Of a stretch of 46,643 nt of DNA, positions 17,448 to 25,259 are shown in pieces. A program made the position numbers and the translations under genes. Numbering within the stretch: the stretch's first letter is position 1; each line of letters begins with the position of its first letter. The notes below the pieces were generated by a model. It was not told where the DNA came from and did no database searches. It worked only from the letters and a program-made list of their open reading frames with translations. Origin of the DNA: Opitutales bacterium (GTDB lineage Bacteria > Verrucomicrobiota > Verrucomicrobiia > Opitutales > Oceanipulchritudinaceae); contig SLLG01000151.1 of NCBI GenBank assembly GCA_007134215.1, positions 1-46,643 of the forward strand. Direction: 5' to 3'.

Positions 17448-18690
17448 ATGCGAAAACCTGAAGAAAAATCCAATAGAATCATCGGACTGGACATGCATCC
17501 GGATGTGTTCGCCGCTGCCGCCCTTCAAAACGCCCCGACAGCCACGGCCAAAACCCTCTGGGTGCAGGACCGTCTGCACACCGCACGCCTTGAGGACTGG
17601 GCGCGCAAACACCTCCGAAGCGGCGACGTGCTCGTTCTCGAAGCCTCCGGCAACAGCTTCGAGGTGGCCTCGCGCTTCCACGCCATGGGCCATACCTGCC
17701 TGGTTCTGGAGAGCGCGCAGGCCGCCAAAATCAAAGAGAACTTCTGCAACGACGACCGCCACAGCGCGGTCAAGCTGGCGCGGGTTTATCTCAGCGGCCT
17801 GGGCAAAATCGTCTGGCAGCCCGACGAGCAAACCCGCCGGATGCGCGAGGTCTTTTTCGCCCACCGCGCCGCCGTCAAAGACTGCACGCGTCTGCGCAAC
17901 CGCATCCGCACCTACCTCAACGAACACTGCGTGCACCTGCCCAAAGGCACCCGGCTGACGCAGAAGCAGGGCCTGCAACGCGCCCTCGCGGCCCATCCCT
18001 GGTCGACCCTGCAAATCGACCTCATCACCGACACCTTCGAGCAGCTCTGGAGCACCGAGGCACGGCGCAAACGCCTCGAAAGGCTCATGGTCTCCCAGTT
18101 GCTTGAGCGACCCGAACGGGCGCGGCTGTGGAGGCTCATGGGCGTGCGCCACATCGTCGCCTTCGGCCTGATGGCCGTCATCGGGGATATCCACCGCTTC
18201 CCCACGGCGAAGAAACCCGTGGGCTACATCGGGCTGTCTCCGCGCAAAGACCAGTCCGGCACAACGCCAAGGGCAAAGAGAAAGGCATTGGCAAAACCGG
18301 CCGCGGCGACGTGCGCGCCTTGATCATCCAGGCGGCTCAGAACGCCATGGACCAGAAAGCCTCCCCCCTGCACCGCTGGGGTTGGAAGATTGCCATGAAA
18401 GGAGGCAGCCGCAACATCGCCGCGGCCGCGGTGGGCCGCAAACTCGTCACCGCTGTCTGGCACTTGCTCAGCGGCCACTTCACGCCCCTGCTCGAACTCG
18501 ACGCGCACCTTGGACCAAACTCAACAAAATCGCGACCCTGCTGGGCAAGGATCGCCTGCGCGCCGACGGATACAAGGACCGCAAGAGCTTTGTGCAATCC
18601 GCCTTCGAATCACTGCGCCGAGCCGATCCCGGTCCCGCCGCAGCCGGGGGCGCTCCGCCCCCCGCTCCCCCAGGGGATTTATCGCTTTAG
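17448..18690 (+). pseudogene. IS110-family transposase with two frameshifts
   Basis: The N-terminal RuvC-like DEDD domain is intact (D15 in IIGLDMHPDV, E65 in VLVLEASGNS, NDDRHSAVKLARVY near 101). The C-terminal Transposase_20 domain with the serine motif GYIGLSPRKDQSG is broken immediately after SG. Adding one base there restores NNAKGKEKGIGKTGRGDVRA. A second missing base near 18512 separates LLELDAH from WTKLNKIATLLGKDRL. Restored, the protein would be about 410 residues, normal for IS110. Family members insert by a bridge-RNA-guided DEDD/serine mechanism and lack terminal inverted repeats, so element ends cannot be placed by eye. Sequencing error is the alternative to decay. Confidence 0.85.
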
Positions 18691-18697
18691 GCCATAC

Positions 18698-18745
18698 CGG
18701 CAGGCTTAGAGCCGGGCCCGGCGCAAACCGGGCCCAAGCCTGCCG
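18698..18745. terminator. Two-tier perfect hairpin after the IS110 transposase
   Basis: The outer arms CGGCAGGCTT and AAGCCTGCCG pair perfectly over 10 bp. Inside, GGGCCCGG and CCGGGCCC pair over 8 bp around a CGCAAA loop, with a six-base bulge (AGAGCC) on the left arm only. There is no T-run, so factor-independent termination is uncertain. It may instead be a structured end of the insertion sequence. Confidence 0.5.
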
Positions 18746-18839
18746 TGTAAGCACCCCTTTGCGCTCGGGTTGCGTCCCCGCAGTGCCCTATCCTCCAAGC
18801 GGGAAAACCCAACAAGACACATGGAGAAAAAAATCAACC

Positions 18840-19272
18840 TCACAGCACTTTCCTCTTGATCGAACCGCATACCTGACGGAGCCACGGCCACGCCAGTTCG
18901 ATAACAAGTGCGCGCACGCGTTTGTTACCCGCCTTGCTGATGCCCTTCTTGCGCAGACACTCTCCCCGCTGTCATAGGCCGTGCCCGTGAGCCCCGCGCA
19001 CGCGCCTTGCGCCCGCCGCCGCGCATCAGCTGCCGCACCAGCGCGTTGACGCCGCTGCGGGCGGTTTTGACCCGCCGCTTGCGCCGGCTCACCCCGATGC
19101 TCGCCGCATCGACCACGATGTTGTCGATGCCGGGGCTCTCCAGCCAGCGGTGAATCCGGAACCCGTCGCGCCCTGCCTCGTATACGCTGCGCATCTTGAT
19201 GTCCCGCGGCAGCTTCCACAATTTGCGCACCCGTTCCGCCCGCCTTTTCTGCTTTATGCCCGCCCGGTCCAA
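18840..19272 (-). pseudogene. Relic of a second IS110/IS1111-type transposase
   Basis: The upstream part reads YEAGRDGFRIHRWLESPGID then NIVVDAASIGVSRRKRRVKT, the N-terminal DEDD region of IS1111-like transposases. After a junction near ARARGSRA the sequence jumps to the C-terminal serine region (GLTGTAYDSGES). A one-base slip follows, then KKGISKAGNKRVRALVIELA in another frame. The middle of the transposase, normally around 150 residues or more, is missing. It is unrelated in detail to the transposase upstream and lies on the opposite strand. Confidence 0.8.
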
Positions 19273-19342
19273 ACCCGCAAATCAGCGCGGGCTTTTCTCA
19301 GAACCGTGCATAGCATCTACGTTGCGCGGATTCCGGGTGTAG

Positions 19343-19361
19343 CGGGGAGCTTCAGCCCCCG
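19343..19361. repeat. REP-like hairpin
   Basis: CGGGG and CCCCG pair around AGCTTCAGC. It shares the GCTTCAGC centre with the hairpins at 14824-14846 and 19451-19473. Confidence 0.45.
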
Positions 19362-19381
19362 GTCGGCGGTGGTCGGGGCGT

Positions 19382-19591
19382 TGCGGAACGGCGTGCGTGT
19401 GCGGCGTCGGTGCGGGCCGGCGGGTGGTCGCGGGCGCCCGGCCGTTTCGGGTCGGGCGCTGAAGCAGCCCGACTACTTTGGGGGCGGGTTCCGGCTACGT
19501 TTTTGTTCGCTTCGTCCGCCGGTCTCAGTTGCCGTCGGTCATGAACCGGTATTCCGTGACCTGGGCGTAGACCTCGCCGGGGCGGAGGATG
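19382..19591 (-). repeat. Long inverted repeat, right copy
   Basis: This is the counterpart, in inverse orientation, of 14705-14926. It overlaps the last 22 codons of the intact aldose 1-epimerase gene and continues through its downstream region. This copy is in the original context because the gene is whole here. Confidence 0.85.
19451..19473. repeat. REP-like hairpin after the catabolic operon
   Basis: GTCGGGC and GCCCGAC pair around GCTGAAGCA. It lies about 50 bases after the mutarotase stop codon and may protect the 3' end of, or help end, the long minus-strand transcript; no intrinsic terminator with a T-run was seen. Confidence 0.5.
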
Positions 19592-20673
19592 GTGTTCGGA
19601 AAATCGGGCTGGTTGGGTGAATCCGGGTAGTGCTGGGCCTCAAGGCAGAATCCGCTGCGGTGTTCGTAGGCGACGCCGCGTTTGCCGACGAGGGTGCCGT
19701 CGAGGAAATTGCCGCCGTAGAACTGGAGTCCGGGCTCGGTGGTCCACACCTCCATGATGCGTCCGGTGGTGGGCTCGTAGACAAAGGCGGCCTTGGCAAG
19801 TTCGCCGGTTTGGTCGTCGAGTACCCAGTTGTGGTCGAAGCCCTGCCCGAAGCGCAGTTGCTCGTCGTCGCGGTTGACGCGGTGGGCGATGGCGACCGGC
19901 GTGGTTAGGTTGAAGGGCGTGTCGAAGACGGGCTTGAGTTCGCCGGTGGGGATGAGCCCCTCGTTCACGGGCGTGAAGCGGCGGGCGTGGATCATGATCT
20001 CGTGGCCGTTGATGTCGCCGTTGCCCTCGCCGCGCAGGTTGTAGTAGTTGTGCTGGGTGAGGTTGACGGGCGTGGCCTTGTCCGTCGTGGCTTCGTATTC
20101 GATGCGCAGGGCGTCGTCGTCGGTGAGCCAGTAGTGGACGGTGACGTCGAGGGTACCGGGGTAGCCTTCCTCGCCGTCGGGGCTGCGGTAGGTGAGGCGG
20201 AGGCCGCGGGCGTCATCGCGGTAGACGGGCGTGGCGTCCCACATGACTTTGTCGAAGCCGCGCTCTCCGCCGTGGAGGTGGGCGGGGATGCCGCCGGGTT
20301 CGTCGTTGGTGGCGAGCTGGTAGGTCTCGCCGTCGAGTTCGAAGCGCCCGTGCGCGATGCGGTTGCCGTAGCGGCCGATGAGGCAGCCGAAGTAGGGCGA
20401 CTTTTCCTCAAAGTCGGCGAAATTGTCGAAACCGAGAAGGATGTCGTCGAGTTCCCCGCCGCGGTCGGGCACGAGAAGGCGCACCATGGTGCCGCCGTAG
20501 TTCATGATCTCGGCGTGGAGGCCGTTGGCGTTGACCAGCGTGTAAAGGCGGACTTCTTCGCCGTCCTTGGTCGTGCCGAAGGGTTCGGAGGTGATCTCGC
20601 GTTCCATGGCGGGTTGACAGGCGGTGAGTGCAAGGGCTCCGGCGAGGAGCGGGAGGCGTTGTATTCTTTTCAT
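19525..20673 (-). CDS. Aldose 1-epimerase (mutarotase), lipoprotein
   Basis: The enzyme interconverts alpha and beta anomers of free aldoses. The 382-residue precursor has a lipoprotein signal with lipobox LTAC (C19), so it acts outside the cytoplasm, anchored to a membrane. Catalytic residues line up with GalM: H134 in AHLHGGERGF, H208 in NLTQHNYYNL and E345 in CLEAQHYPDSPN. It is the last gene of the minus-strand catabolic cluster, 41 bases after the BASS transporter gene. An outer location fits mutarotation of sugars freed by secreted hydrolases before uptake. The C-terminal codons are duplicated at 14707-14772. Confidence 0.93.
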   Translation of the reverse strand: MKRIQRLPLLAGALALTACQPAMEREITSEPFGTTKDGEEVRLYTLVNANGLHAEIMNYGGTMVRLLVPDRGGELDDILLGFDNFADFEEKSPYFGCLIGRYGNRIAHGRFELDGETYQLATNDEPGGIPAHLHGGERGFDKVMWDATPVYRDDARGLRLTYRSPDGEEGYPGTLDVTVHYWLTDDDALRIEYEATTDKATPVNLTQHNYYNLRGEGNGDINGHEIMIHARRFTPVNEGLIPTGELKPVFDTPFNLTTPVAIAHRVNRDDEQLRFGQGFDHNWVLDDQTGELAKAAFVYEPTTGRIMEVWTTEPGLQFYGGNFLDGTLVGKRGVAYEHRSGFCLEAQHYPDSPNQPDFPNTILRPGEVYAQVTEYRFMTDGN

Positions 20674-20714
20674 GATGATCGTTTGTTTCGGGATTGTAGG
20701 AAAGGAAAGAGACA

Positions 20715-21986
20715 TCACTTGGGCGGGCGTTTGCTCCAGTAATTGGCGAGAATGGAGCCGGAGATATTCATCCACGGGCTGAAGACGGCGGCGGCGAGGC
20801 CCACTGTGCCGAGCTTGCCCATGGCACCGGCGAGACCGGAGGCCATGCCGCCGTTCTGGAGGCCGACTTCCAGCGCCATTGTGCGGGCGGAGCTGCGGTC
20901 GAGGCCGAAGGCGCGGCTCAGCCAGTAGCCGAAGAAATATCCCGACGTATTGTGGAGGACGGCGGCGAGAAAGAGGAGAAAACCGACCTCGAGGAGGTGG
21001 TCGCGCCCGGCGGCCGTCGTGACGAGCGTGAAGTAGACGATTCCGGCCATGGAAAAGTAGGGCATGACGGAGTCCAGCTTGGGGAGGCGGACGGTGAGGA
21101 AGTGGTAGCCGAGCCCGGCGAGAACCGCGCCCGCGAAAAACCCGAGGAGTTCGAGCGAGGTGTAGAGAGATTCCGGTACCGCGCCTTGCAGCCACGCCGC
21201 GCCGCCGAGGACGAGAAAGAGCAACCACGCGGCGGAGACCCCCGCTACGATGAAGACGCGCCGCCATCCCGCGTCGGAGGCGCGCTTGAGGTAGTCGTGC
21301 AACATGGCCGCGCCGATGGGGACGAGAACGATCTTCGCAATCTGCACCATCATGCCGATAAAGGCGATCTCAATGAGCGTGCCCGCGAAGACTTTCATGA
21401 GAAAGGGCGTCATGACCGGTGCGGCGAGGGTGGCAACTGCCGTCACCGTTACGGAGAGAACGAGGTTTGCCCGCGCGAGGTAGGCCATGACGTTGGAGGC
21501 GAGGCCGCTCGAACACGATCCGATGAGGATGATGCCGGCGGCAATCTCCATGGGAAAATAAAAGATCTTTGTGAGCGTGAACCCGACGACGGGCATGATG
21601 GAGAACTGGCAGAGCAGTCCGATGAGGACTCCGCGCGGGTGCGTGGCGACCCCACGCAGGTCGGCGAGGCGCATTTGCGTGCCCATGCCGAACATGACCA
21701 GCTGTACGACGAGGAGAATAAGCCACGGGCTGCGCATGTCGAAATTGCCCACCGTTAGGAAGGCGGCGGGGTAGACCATGGCTGCGATGACGGCGGCAAT
21801 GATCCAGCCGGTGTACTGGTAGGCGCGGAGGCCGGGGAGCGCGCCTAGGCCGATCGCCGTCCCGACGGCGGCGGCGACGCCCGCGGGCTGCGCGAGGCCA
21901 TCGGCACCTGCGAGGACAGCGCCGATGGCAATGACAAATGCGATACCCCCGAGGGCGAGAGACAACTGGCGGATACGGAAGAGCAC
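20715..21986 (-). CDS. Bile acid:sodium symporter (BASS) family transporter
   Basis: This 423-residue integral membrane protein is longer than the usual 300-330. About three extra N-terminal hydrophobic segments (before residue 95) precede the BASS core. The core holds the conserved MFGMGTQMRLADL and GSCSSGLASNVMAYLARAN regions and the EVGLQNGGMASGLA crossing-helix motif that carries the sodium-site Glu and Gln. BASS proteins import organic anions with sodium; in this setting a sugar acid or oxidised sugar is a reasonable guess. The start codon is GTG. It begins six bases after the racemase-family gene. Confidence 0.88.
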   Translation of the reverse strand: MLFRIRQLSLALGGIAFVIAIGAVLAGADGLAQPAGVAAAVGTAIGLGALPGLRAYQYTGWIIAAVIAAMVYPAAFLTVGNFDMRSPWLILLVVQLVMFGMGTQMRLADLRGVATHPRGVLIGLLCQFSIMPVVGFTLTKIFYFPMEIAAGIILIGSCSSGLASNVMAYLARANLVLSVTVTAVATLAAPVMTPFLMKVFAGTLIEIAFIGMMVQIAKIVLVPIGAAMLHDYLKRASDAGWRRVFIVAGVSAAWLLFLVLGGAAWLQGAVPESLYTSLELLGFFAGAVLAGLGYHFLTVRLPKLDSVMPYFSMAGIVYFTLVTTAAGRDHLLEVGFLLFLAAVLHNTSGYFFGYWLSRAFGLDRSSARTMALEVGLQNGGMASGLAGAMGKLGTVGLAAAVFSPWMNISGSILANYWSKRPPK

Positions 21987-21992
21987 GGATCG

Positions 21993-22682
21993 CTATTTCT
22001 TGTTTCCGCGTTCGCCGGGGGCAAAGATTCCGGCGAGGTAGCGCATGGCAAGGGGAGGGCTGGCGAGAATGGGAATGCGTTTTTCTTCTTCCGCGAGCGT
22101 GTCGACGACCCTTGCCATGGAGGCTTGGGCGAGGACGATGACGTCGACTTCGCGCGAGAGCGCCCGCAGGGCCTTCGAGACCATGGAGTCATGCGTTGCG
22201 GCGTCTCCGCTCATGAGGGCGTCGAAAGCACCCTCGCAGAGACGCGCTTCAATGCGGACCTCGCGTCCGGCGGTGTCGGCCCGGCGTTCGACAAGGTCGG
22301 CGGTGGGATCGAGGGTGGTGGGCAGTGTCGCAATGACGCCGATGCGCTTGCCCGTGCGGACTGCCTCGTCGGCCATGGGCTGGTCGACACGCAGGACGGG
22401 GACGGCCGTGAAGGGAGCGGAAGCTTCCACGGCGGGGCCGATGGAGGAGCAGGTGACCATGATGTAGTCGGCGCCCGCGCTCTCCGCCGAGGCAATGTGC
22501 CCGGCGACGCGACGCGCGTTTTGCGGCGTGAGCGTGTTCCGTGCGATCACATCGCGGATGAGGCTGTCGTCCGCGATGTTGAAGACGTTCACGCCGGGGA
22601 GGTGTTCCGCGCAGAGTTTTTGGAACACCGGTACCAGGGTAGCCGACGTATGGACAAGGGCGAGTGTGCTTGGATGGTTCAT
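21993..22682 (-). CDS. Asp/Glu/hydantoin racemase-family protein with a single catalytic Cys
   Basis: The 229-residue protein has the two-lobed racemase fold pattern. The first active-site cysteine is C78 in MVTCSSIGPA. The equivalent of the second cysteine, expected near residue 187 in a GCT- or LAC-like motif, reads VLAQASMARV and has no Cys. Family members with one cysteine, such as arylmalonate decarboxylase, do not racemise but decarboxylate; this protein keeps the other cysteine of the pair. The role is therefore open: an isomerase, decarboxylase or hydrolase step on a sugar acid. Its ATG overlaps the stop of the DUF1537 kinase (ATGA), implying a shared pathway. The frame is open well upstream, but that stretch overlaps the kinase and is not coding. 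Confidence 0.82.
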   Translation of the reverse strand: MNHPSTLALVHTSATLVPVFQKLCAEHLPGVNVFNIADDSLIRDVIARNTLTPQNARRVAGHIASAESAGADYIMVTCSSIGPAVEASAPFTAVPVLRVDQPMADEAVRTGKRIGVIATLPTTLDPTADLVERRADTAGREVRIEARLCEGAFDALMSGDAATHDSMVSKALRALSREVDVIVLAQASMARVVDTLAEEEKRIPILASPPLAMRYLAGIFAPGERGNKK

Positions 22683-24013
22683 TTTACGAAAATTACGGGG
22701 CGGGAATCGATTCCCGCGGCGGTGGAGAAGAAGCGGTCGTCCCCCACTTGTCCTCCCTTGAAGATGACTTCGGTGCCATGGATATGCGGATTCTTTGAAC
22801 GCGCCAGGCACAGCGGTGCGCCCGCCCGGAAACGCGCGGCGACATCGACGGCGTCGATCCCGAGGGCACGGGCGGCGTGTCCGGAGGTGTCGCCGCCGGC
22901 AATCACAACACGCCCGGTCGCTGTGTTCCGGAGGACGGCGTCGGCACACTGCCCGAGTGCGGCACCGAGGACACGGGCGGAATCCTGCGCGCCGGGCACC
23001 GCCTCGCCGAGTGCATCGGTATGGAGGATGACGTTCTTCCCCTTGGCAATGGAATCGATGGCGGCGCGGACGGACCCGCGGATGGCGTTGTCCCGCTCCG
23101 CCGGGTCGAGAAGGCGGGGAACATCCAGGGCGTGCAGCGCGAATCCCGTGTCGCGCGCATGGCGTATCTGCGCGGCGGTGACCGGAGAGCGGCTGCCGCA
23201 GAGGACGAGAAGCGGGGCGGCCGGTTTCTCCGCTTCGAGGGCATCGAAGTTGCGCTTAGGAGCCGCCGAGACAAGTGCCCTTTCCACGGAAGAAGATCCG
23301 ACGGAAAAGAGTGGCTGGTTTTCGGCCGCGGCAGTGGCAAGAACTTCGCCGACTTTCCGGACGTGGTCGTCGTGGAGAGCGTCAAAGAGGATAGTGCCGA
23401 AGCCGTTCTGCGTTAGCGAATCAATTTTGCGGATGATTTCCGCGACCGGTCTCTCCAGATCAAGGACATCAATGAGGCCGGTCCGGTGGCTGATTTGATG
23501 GGCAAGGTGCAGGCGCAGGTCGCTCTCTGTCGCGGGGGTGACGGGGTGAGACCTCATCGAGGGATGGCGGTCGAGCCGGTGGATCTCGCCCGTGCCTCCC
23601 GTTCCCATGCGGGCAAAGAGGTTTCCGAAGACGCAATAGCGCCCGAGAGCGGGTGCGCCGACGAGGACCGGGATCCATGCGTTCGGGAAGGTATTCCGCC
23701 CGATTTGTATGGCTTTGCCGATACTGCCGGTTTCGGGGGATGAATCGAAGGTCGAACAGACTTTGTAGTGGATGAATCCGGGTGAGAGTCCGCGGAGGAT
23801 GGCAAAGGCGGGGCGCAGTTCGTCCTCCATCGCTTCGGTGGGGAGGGAGCGGCTGATTCCCGCGATGCCGACGGCGTCGAACCCGCGGCATTCATCCAGC
23901 GCGGCTGGATCGGGCAGGCGCATGAAGAGACGCGCTTTCCAGCCCGCGAGGGCGACTTGTTCGAGCGCGTCCGTCGAACCCGTGAAGTCGTCGCCGTAGA
24001 AGCCGAGGATCAT
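22679..24013 (-). CDS. oiaK: DUF1537 four-carbon acid sugar kinase, candidate 3-oxo-isoapionate kinase
   Basis: This 444-residue protein is a member of the four-carbon acid sugar kinase family. The N-terminal substrate domain starts with YGDDFTGSTD (6-15). The C-terminal nucleotide-binding domain has GGDTSGHAARALG (from 373), a GAPLC segment and the terminal FKGGQVG motif. DUF1537 kinases phosphorylate tetronate-type acids (DtnK, LtnK, OtnK) or 3-oxo-isoapionate (OiaK). The partner enzyme decides between these: here it is a RuBisCO-like protein, with which it overlaps by four bases (ATGA), and no aldolase or PdxA-type dehydrogenase is present. That pairing is known from oxidative D-apiose catabolism. 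The symbol is a context-based proposal. Confidence 0.85.
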   Translation of the reverse strand: MILGFYGDDFTGSTDALEQVALAGWKARLFMRLPDPAALDECRGFDAVGIAGISRSLPTEAMEDELRPAFAILRGLSPGFIHYKVCSTFDSSPETGSIGKAIQIGRNTFPNAWIPVLVGAPALGRYCVFGNLFARMGTGGTGEIHRLDRHPSMRSHPVTPATESDLRLHLAHQISHRTGLIDVLDLERPVAEIIRKIDSLTQNGFGTILFDALHDDHVRKVGEVLATAAAENQPLFSVGSSSVERALVSAAPKRNFDALEAEKPAAPLLVLCGSRSPVTAAQIRHARDTGFALHALDVPRLLDPAERDNAIRGSVRAAIDSIAKGKNVILHTDALGEAVPGAQDSARVLGAALGQCADAVLRNTATGRVVIAGGDTSGHAARALGIDAVDVAARFRAGAPLCLARSKNPHIHGTEVIFKGGQVGDDRFFSTAAGIDSRPVIFVK

Positions 24014-25257
24014 CCTTTCCCTCCGAATTTAGCGATGGATCTAGCGAGTTCAGGATGACGGCGGCCCGCCTCTTCAAGGGAGAGGCCCGCGACGGCGGCT
24101 TCCCATGCTTGCCGAAGCGCCCGCACGCCCCCGGCGGGTCCGTCGGGATGGGCCATGATACCGCCTCCCGCCATGTAGAGGAGATCGAGCGTGCGCGTGC
24201 GCCGCCATGTCTCCGGGGCCTGCCCGCCCCATTGTCCGGATGAGACCACGGGCATGACGGAGTGCCCGCCGAGGAAGGGTTCGAGGCAGGACTCAATGGA
24301 ATGCACCACGGAGTCGTCGGGCTCCCAAAACTTGTTGGCGATGCCGTTGACGTGGATTTGGTCGACGCCCGCGAGCCGCCAAAGCTTCTGGTAGGCGCGG
24401 AAGTCGATGCCCAGGAGCGGGTGGCGGTTGAGCATGCCCCAGCCGTTGCGGTGCGCGTGGACGGCGAGTTCACCGCGGTCGCAGACCGCCTTGGCGGCGG
24501 CGAGCCCGACACTGTTGATGCTGACCATCGCGCAGGTGCCTTCCGCGTTGACGATGGCGTCGTAGTGGCGGTGCATCGTATCCAGCTCGCCGCTGATATT
24601 GAAGGCATACATCACCCGCTTGCCGGCGCGGTCGGCGTGCCGCCGCAGGACGTCCATGACGGCGGAGACACGCTTGTTGAAAGGCGAGTGCGGAGGGTCG
24701 GCCATCAGCTCATCGTCCTTGATAAAGTCGACCCCGGCACCGGCGAGTTCGCTCACGATTGACGCCGTCTGTTCCGGACTGAGTCCCACGCTTGGCTTGA
24801 TGATTGTCCCGATGAGGGGCCGCCCTTCGACGCCGGTGAGACGGCGCGTGCCCGCGATGCCGAACGCGGGTCCGCGGAAGCGGTCTGCGAAAGAGGGAGG
24901 CACCTCGAAGTCCATGAGCTTGAGGCCGGAAAACTGTGCCAGTTCGTAGAGGTTGCCCTGCAGCGTGGAAACCAAGGTGGGCAGGTTGTACCCGAAATTC
25001 TCGACCGACCATGAAACGGTGACGTCGGCGCGCCGGTAGCGGCTGCCGGGAGGGCGACTGCCGGGAAGCGAGGGAACTTCCGCGGCGTTGCGCTCGGTCA
25101 CACTCTCGACGCGGGCCCGAAAGCGGTTGCGCAGCGTTTCGTCCTCACCGGGGACTTCGACAAACGTGCCGGAGGATTGTTCGCCCGCGAGCGATTCGGC
25201 GGCCTTGTGGACGTCTCCGGGGGTTTCGATACGGTATGTGGCGCGGACCCGTTCCAT
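24010..25257 (-). CDS. oiaX: RuBisCO-like protein (form IV), candidate 3-oxo-isoapionate-4-phosphate decarboxylase
   Basis: This 415-residue protein has the RuBisCO large-subunit fold. The loop-1 lysine is K154 in GTIIKPSVGL (K175 of spinach). The metal site K180-D182-E183 in FIKDDELM is complete, including the lysine that is carbamylated in RuBisCO. H269 in HAHRNGWGM matches H294, K309 in IANKFWE matches loop-6 K334, and a phosphate-site GGGIMAHPDG is present near 364. The second lysine of the KPK motif is Ser, so it is not a carboxylase. Form IV members include MtnW enolases, methylthioribulose isomerases and OiaX, which decarboxylates 3-oxo-isoapionate 4-phosphate to L-erythrulose 1-phosphate. 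The overlapping DUF1537 kinase favours OiaX. Start: ATG two bases after the rhamnosidase stop; the longer open frame lies on that gene. Confidence 0.88.
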   Translation of the reverse strand: MERVRATYRIETPGDVHKAAESLAGEQSSGTFVEVPGEDETLRNRFRARVESVTERNAAEVPSLPGSRPPGSRYRRADVTVSWSVENFGYNLPTLVSTLQGNLYELAQFSGLKLMDFEVPPSFADRFRGPAFGIAGTRRLTGVEGRPLIGTIIKPSVGLSPEQTASIVSELAGAGVDFIKDDELMADPPHSPFNKRVSAVMDVLRRHADRAGKRVMYAFNISGELDTMHRHYDAIVNAEGTCAMVSINSVGLAAAKAVCDRGELAVHAHRNGWGMLNRHPLLGIDFRAYQKLWRLAGVDQIHVNGIANKFWEPDDSVVHSIESCLEPFLGGHSVMPVVSSGQWGGQAPETWRRTRTLDLLYMAGGGIMAHPDGPAGGVRALRQAWEAAVAGLSLEEAGRRHPELARSIAKFGGKG

Positions 25258-25259
25258 CG

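Noticed and set aside
22679-24013. Threonate or erythronate catabolism by the DUF1537 kinase
   Set aside because: Those pathways pair the kinase with a PdxA-type dehydrogenase or an aldolase and an acid dehydrogenase; none is present, whereas a RuBisCO-like protein overlaps the gene.
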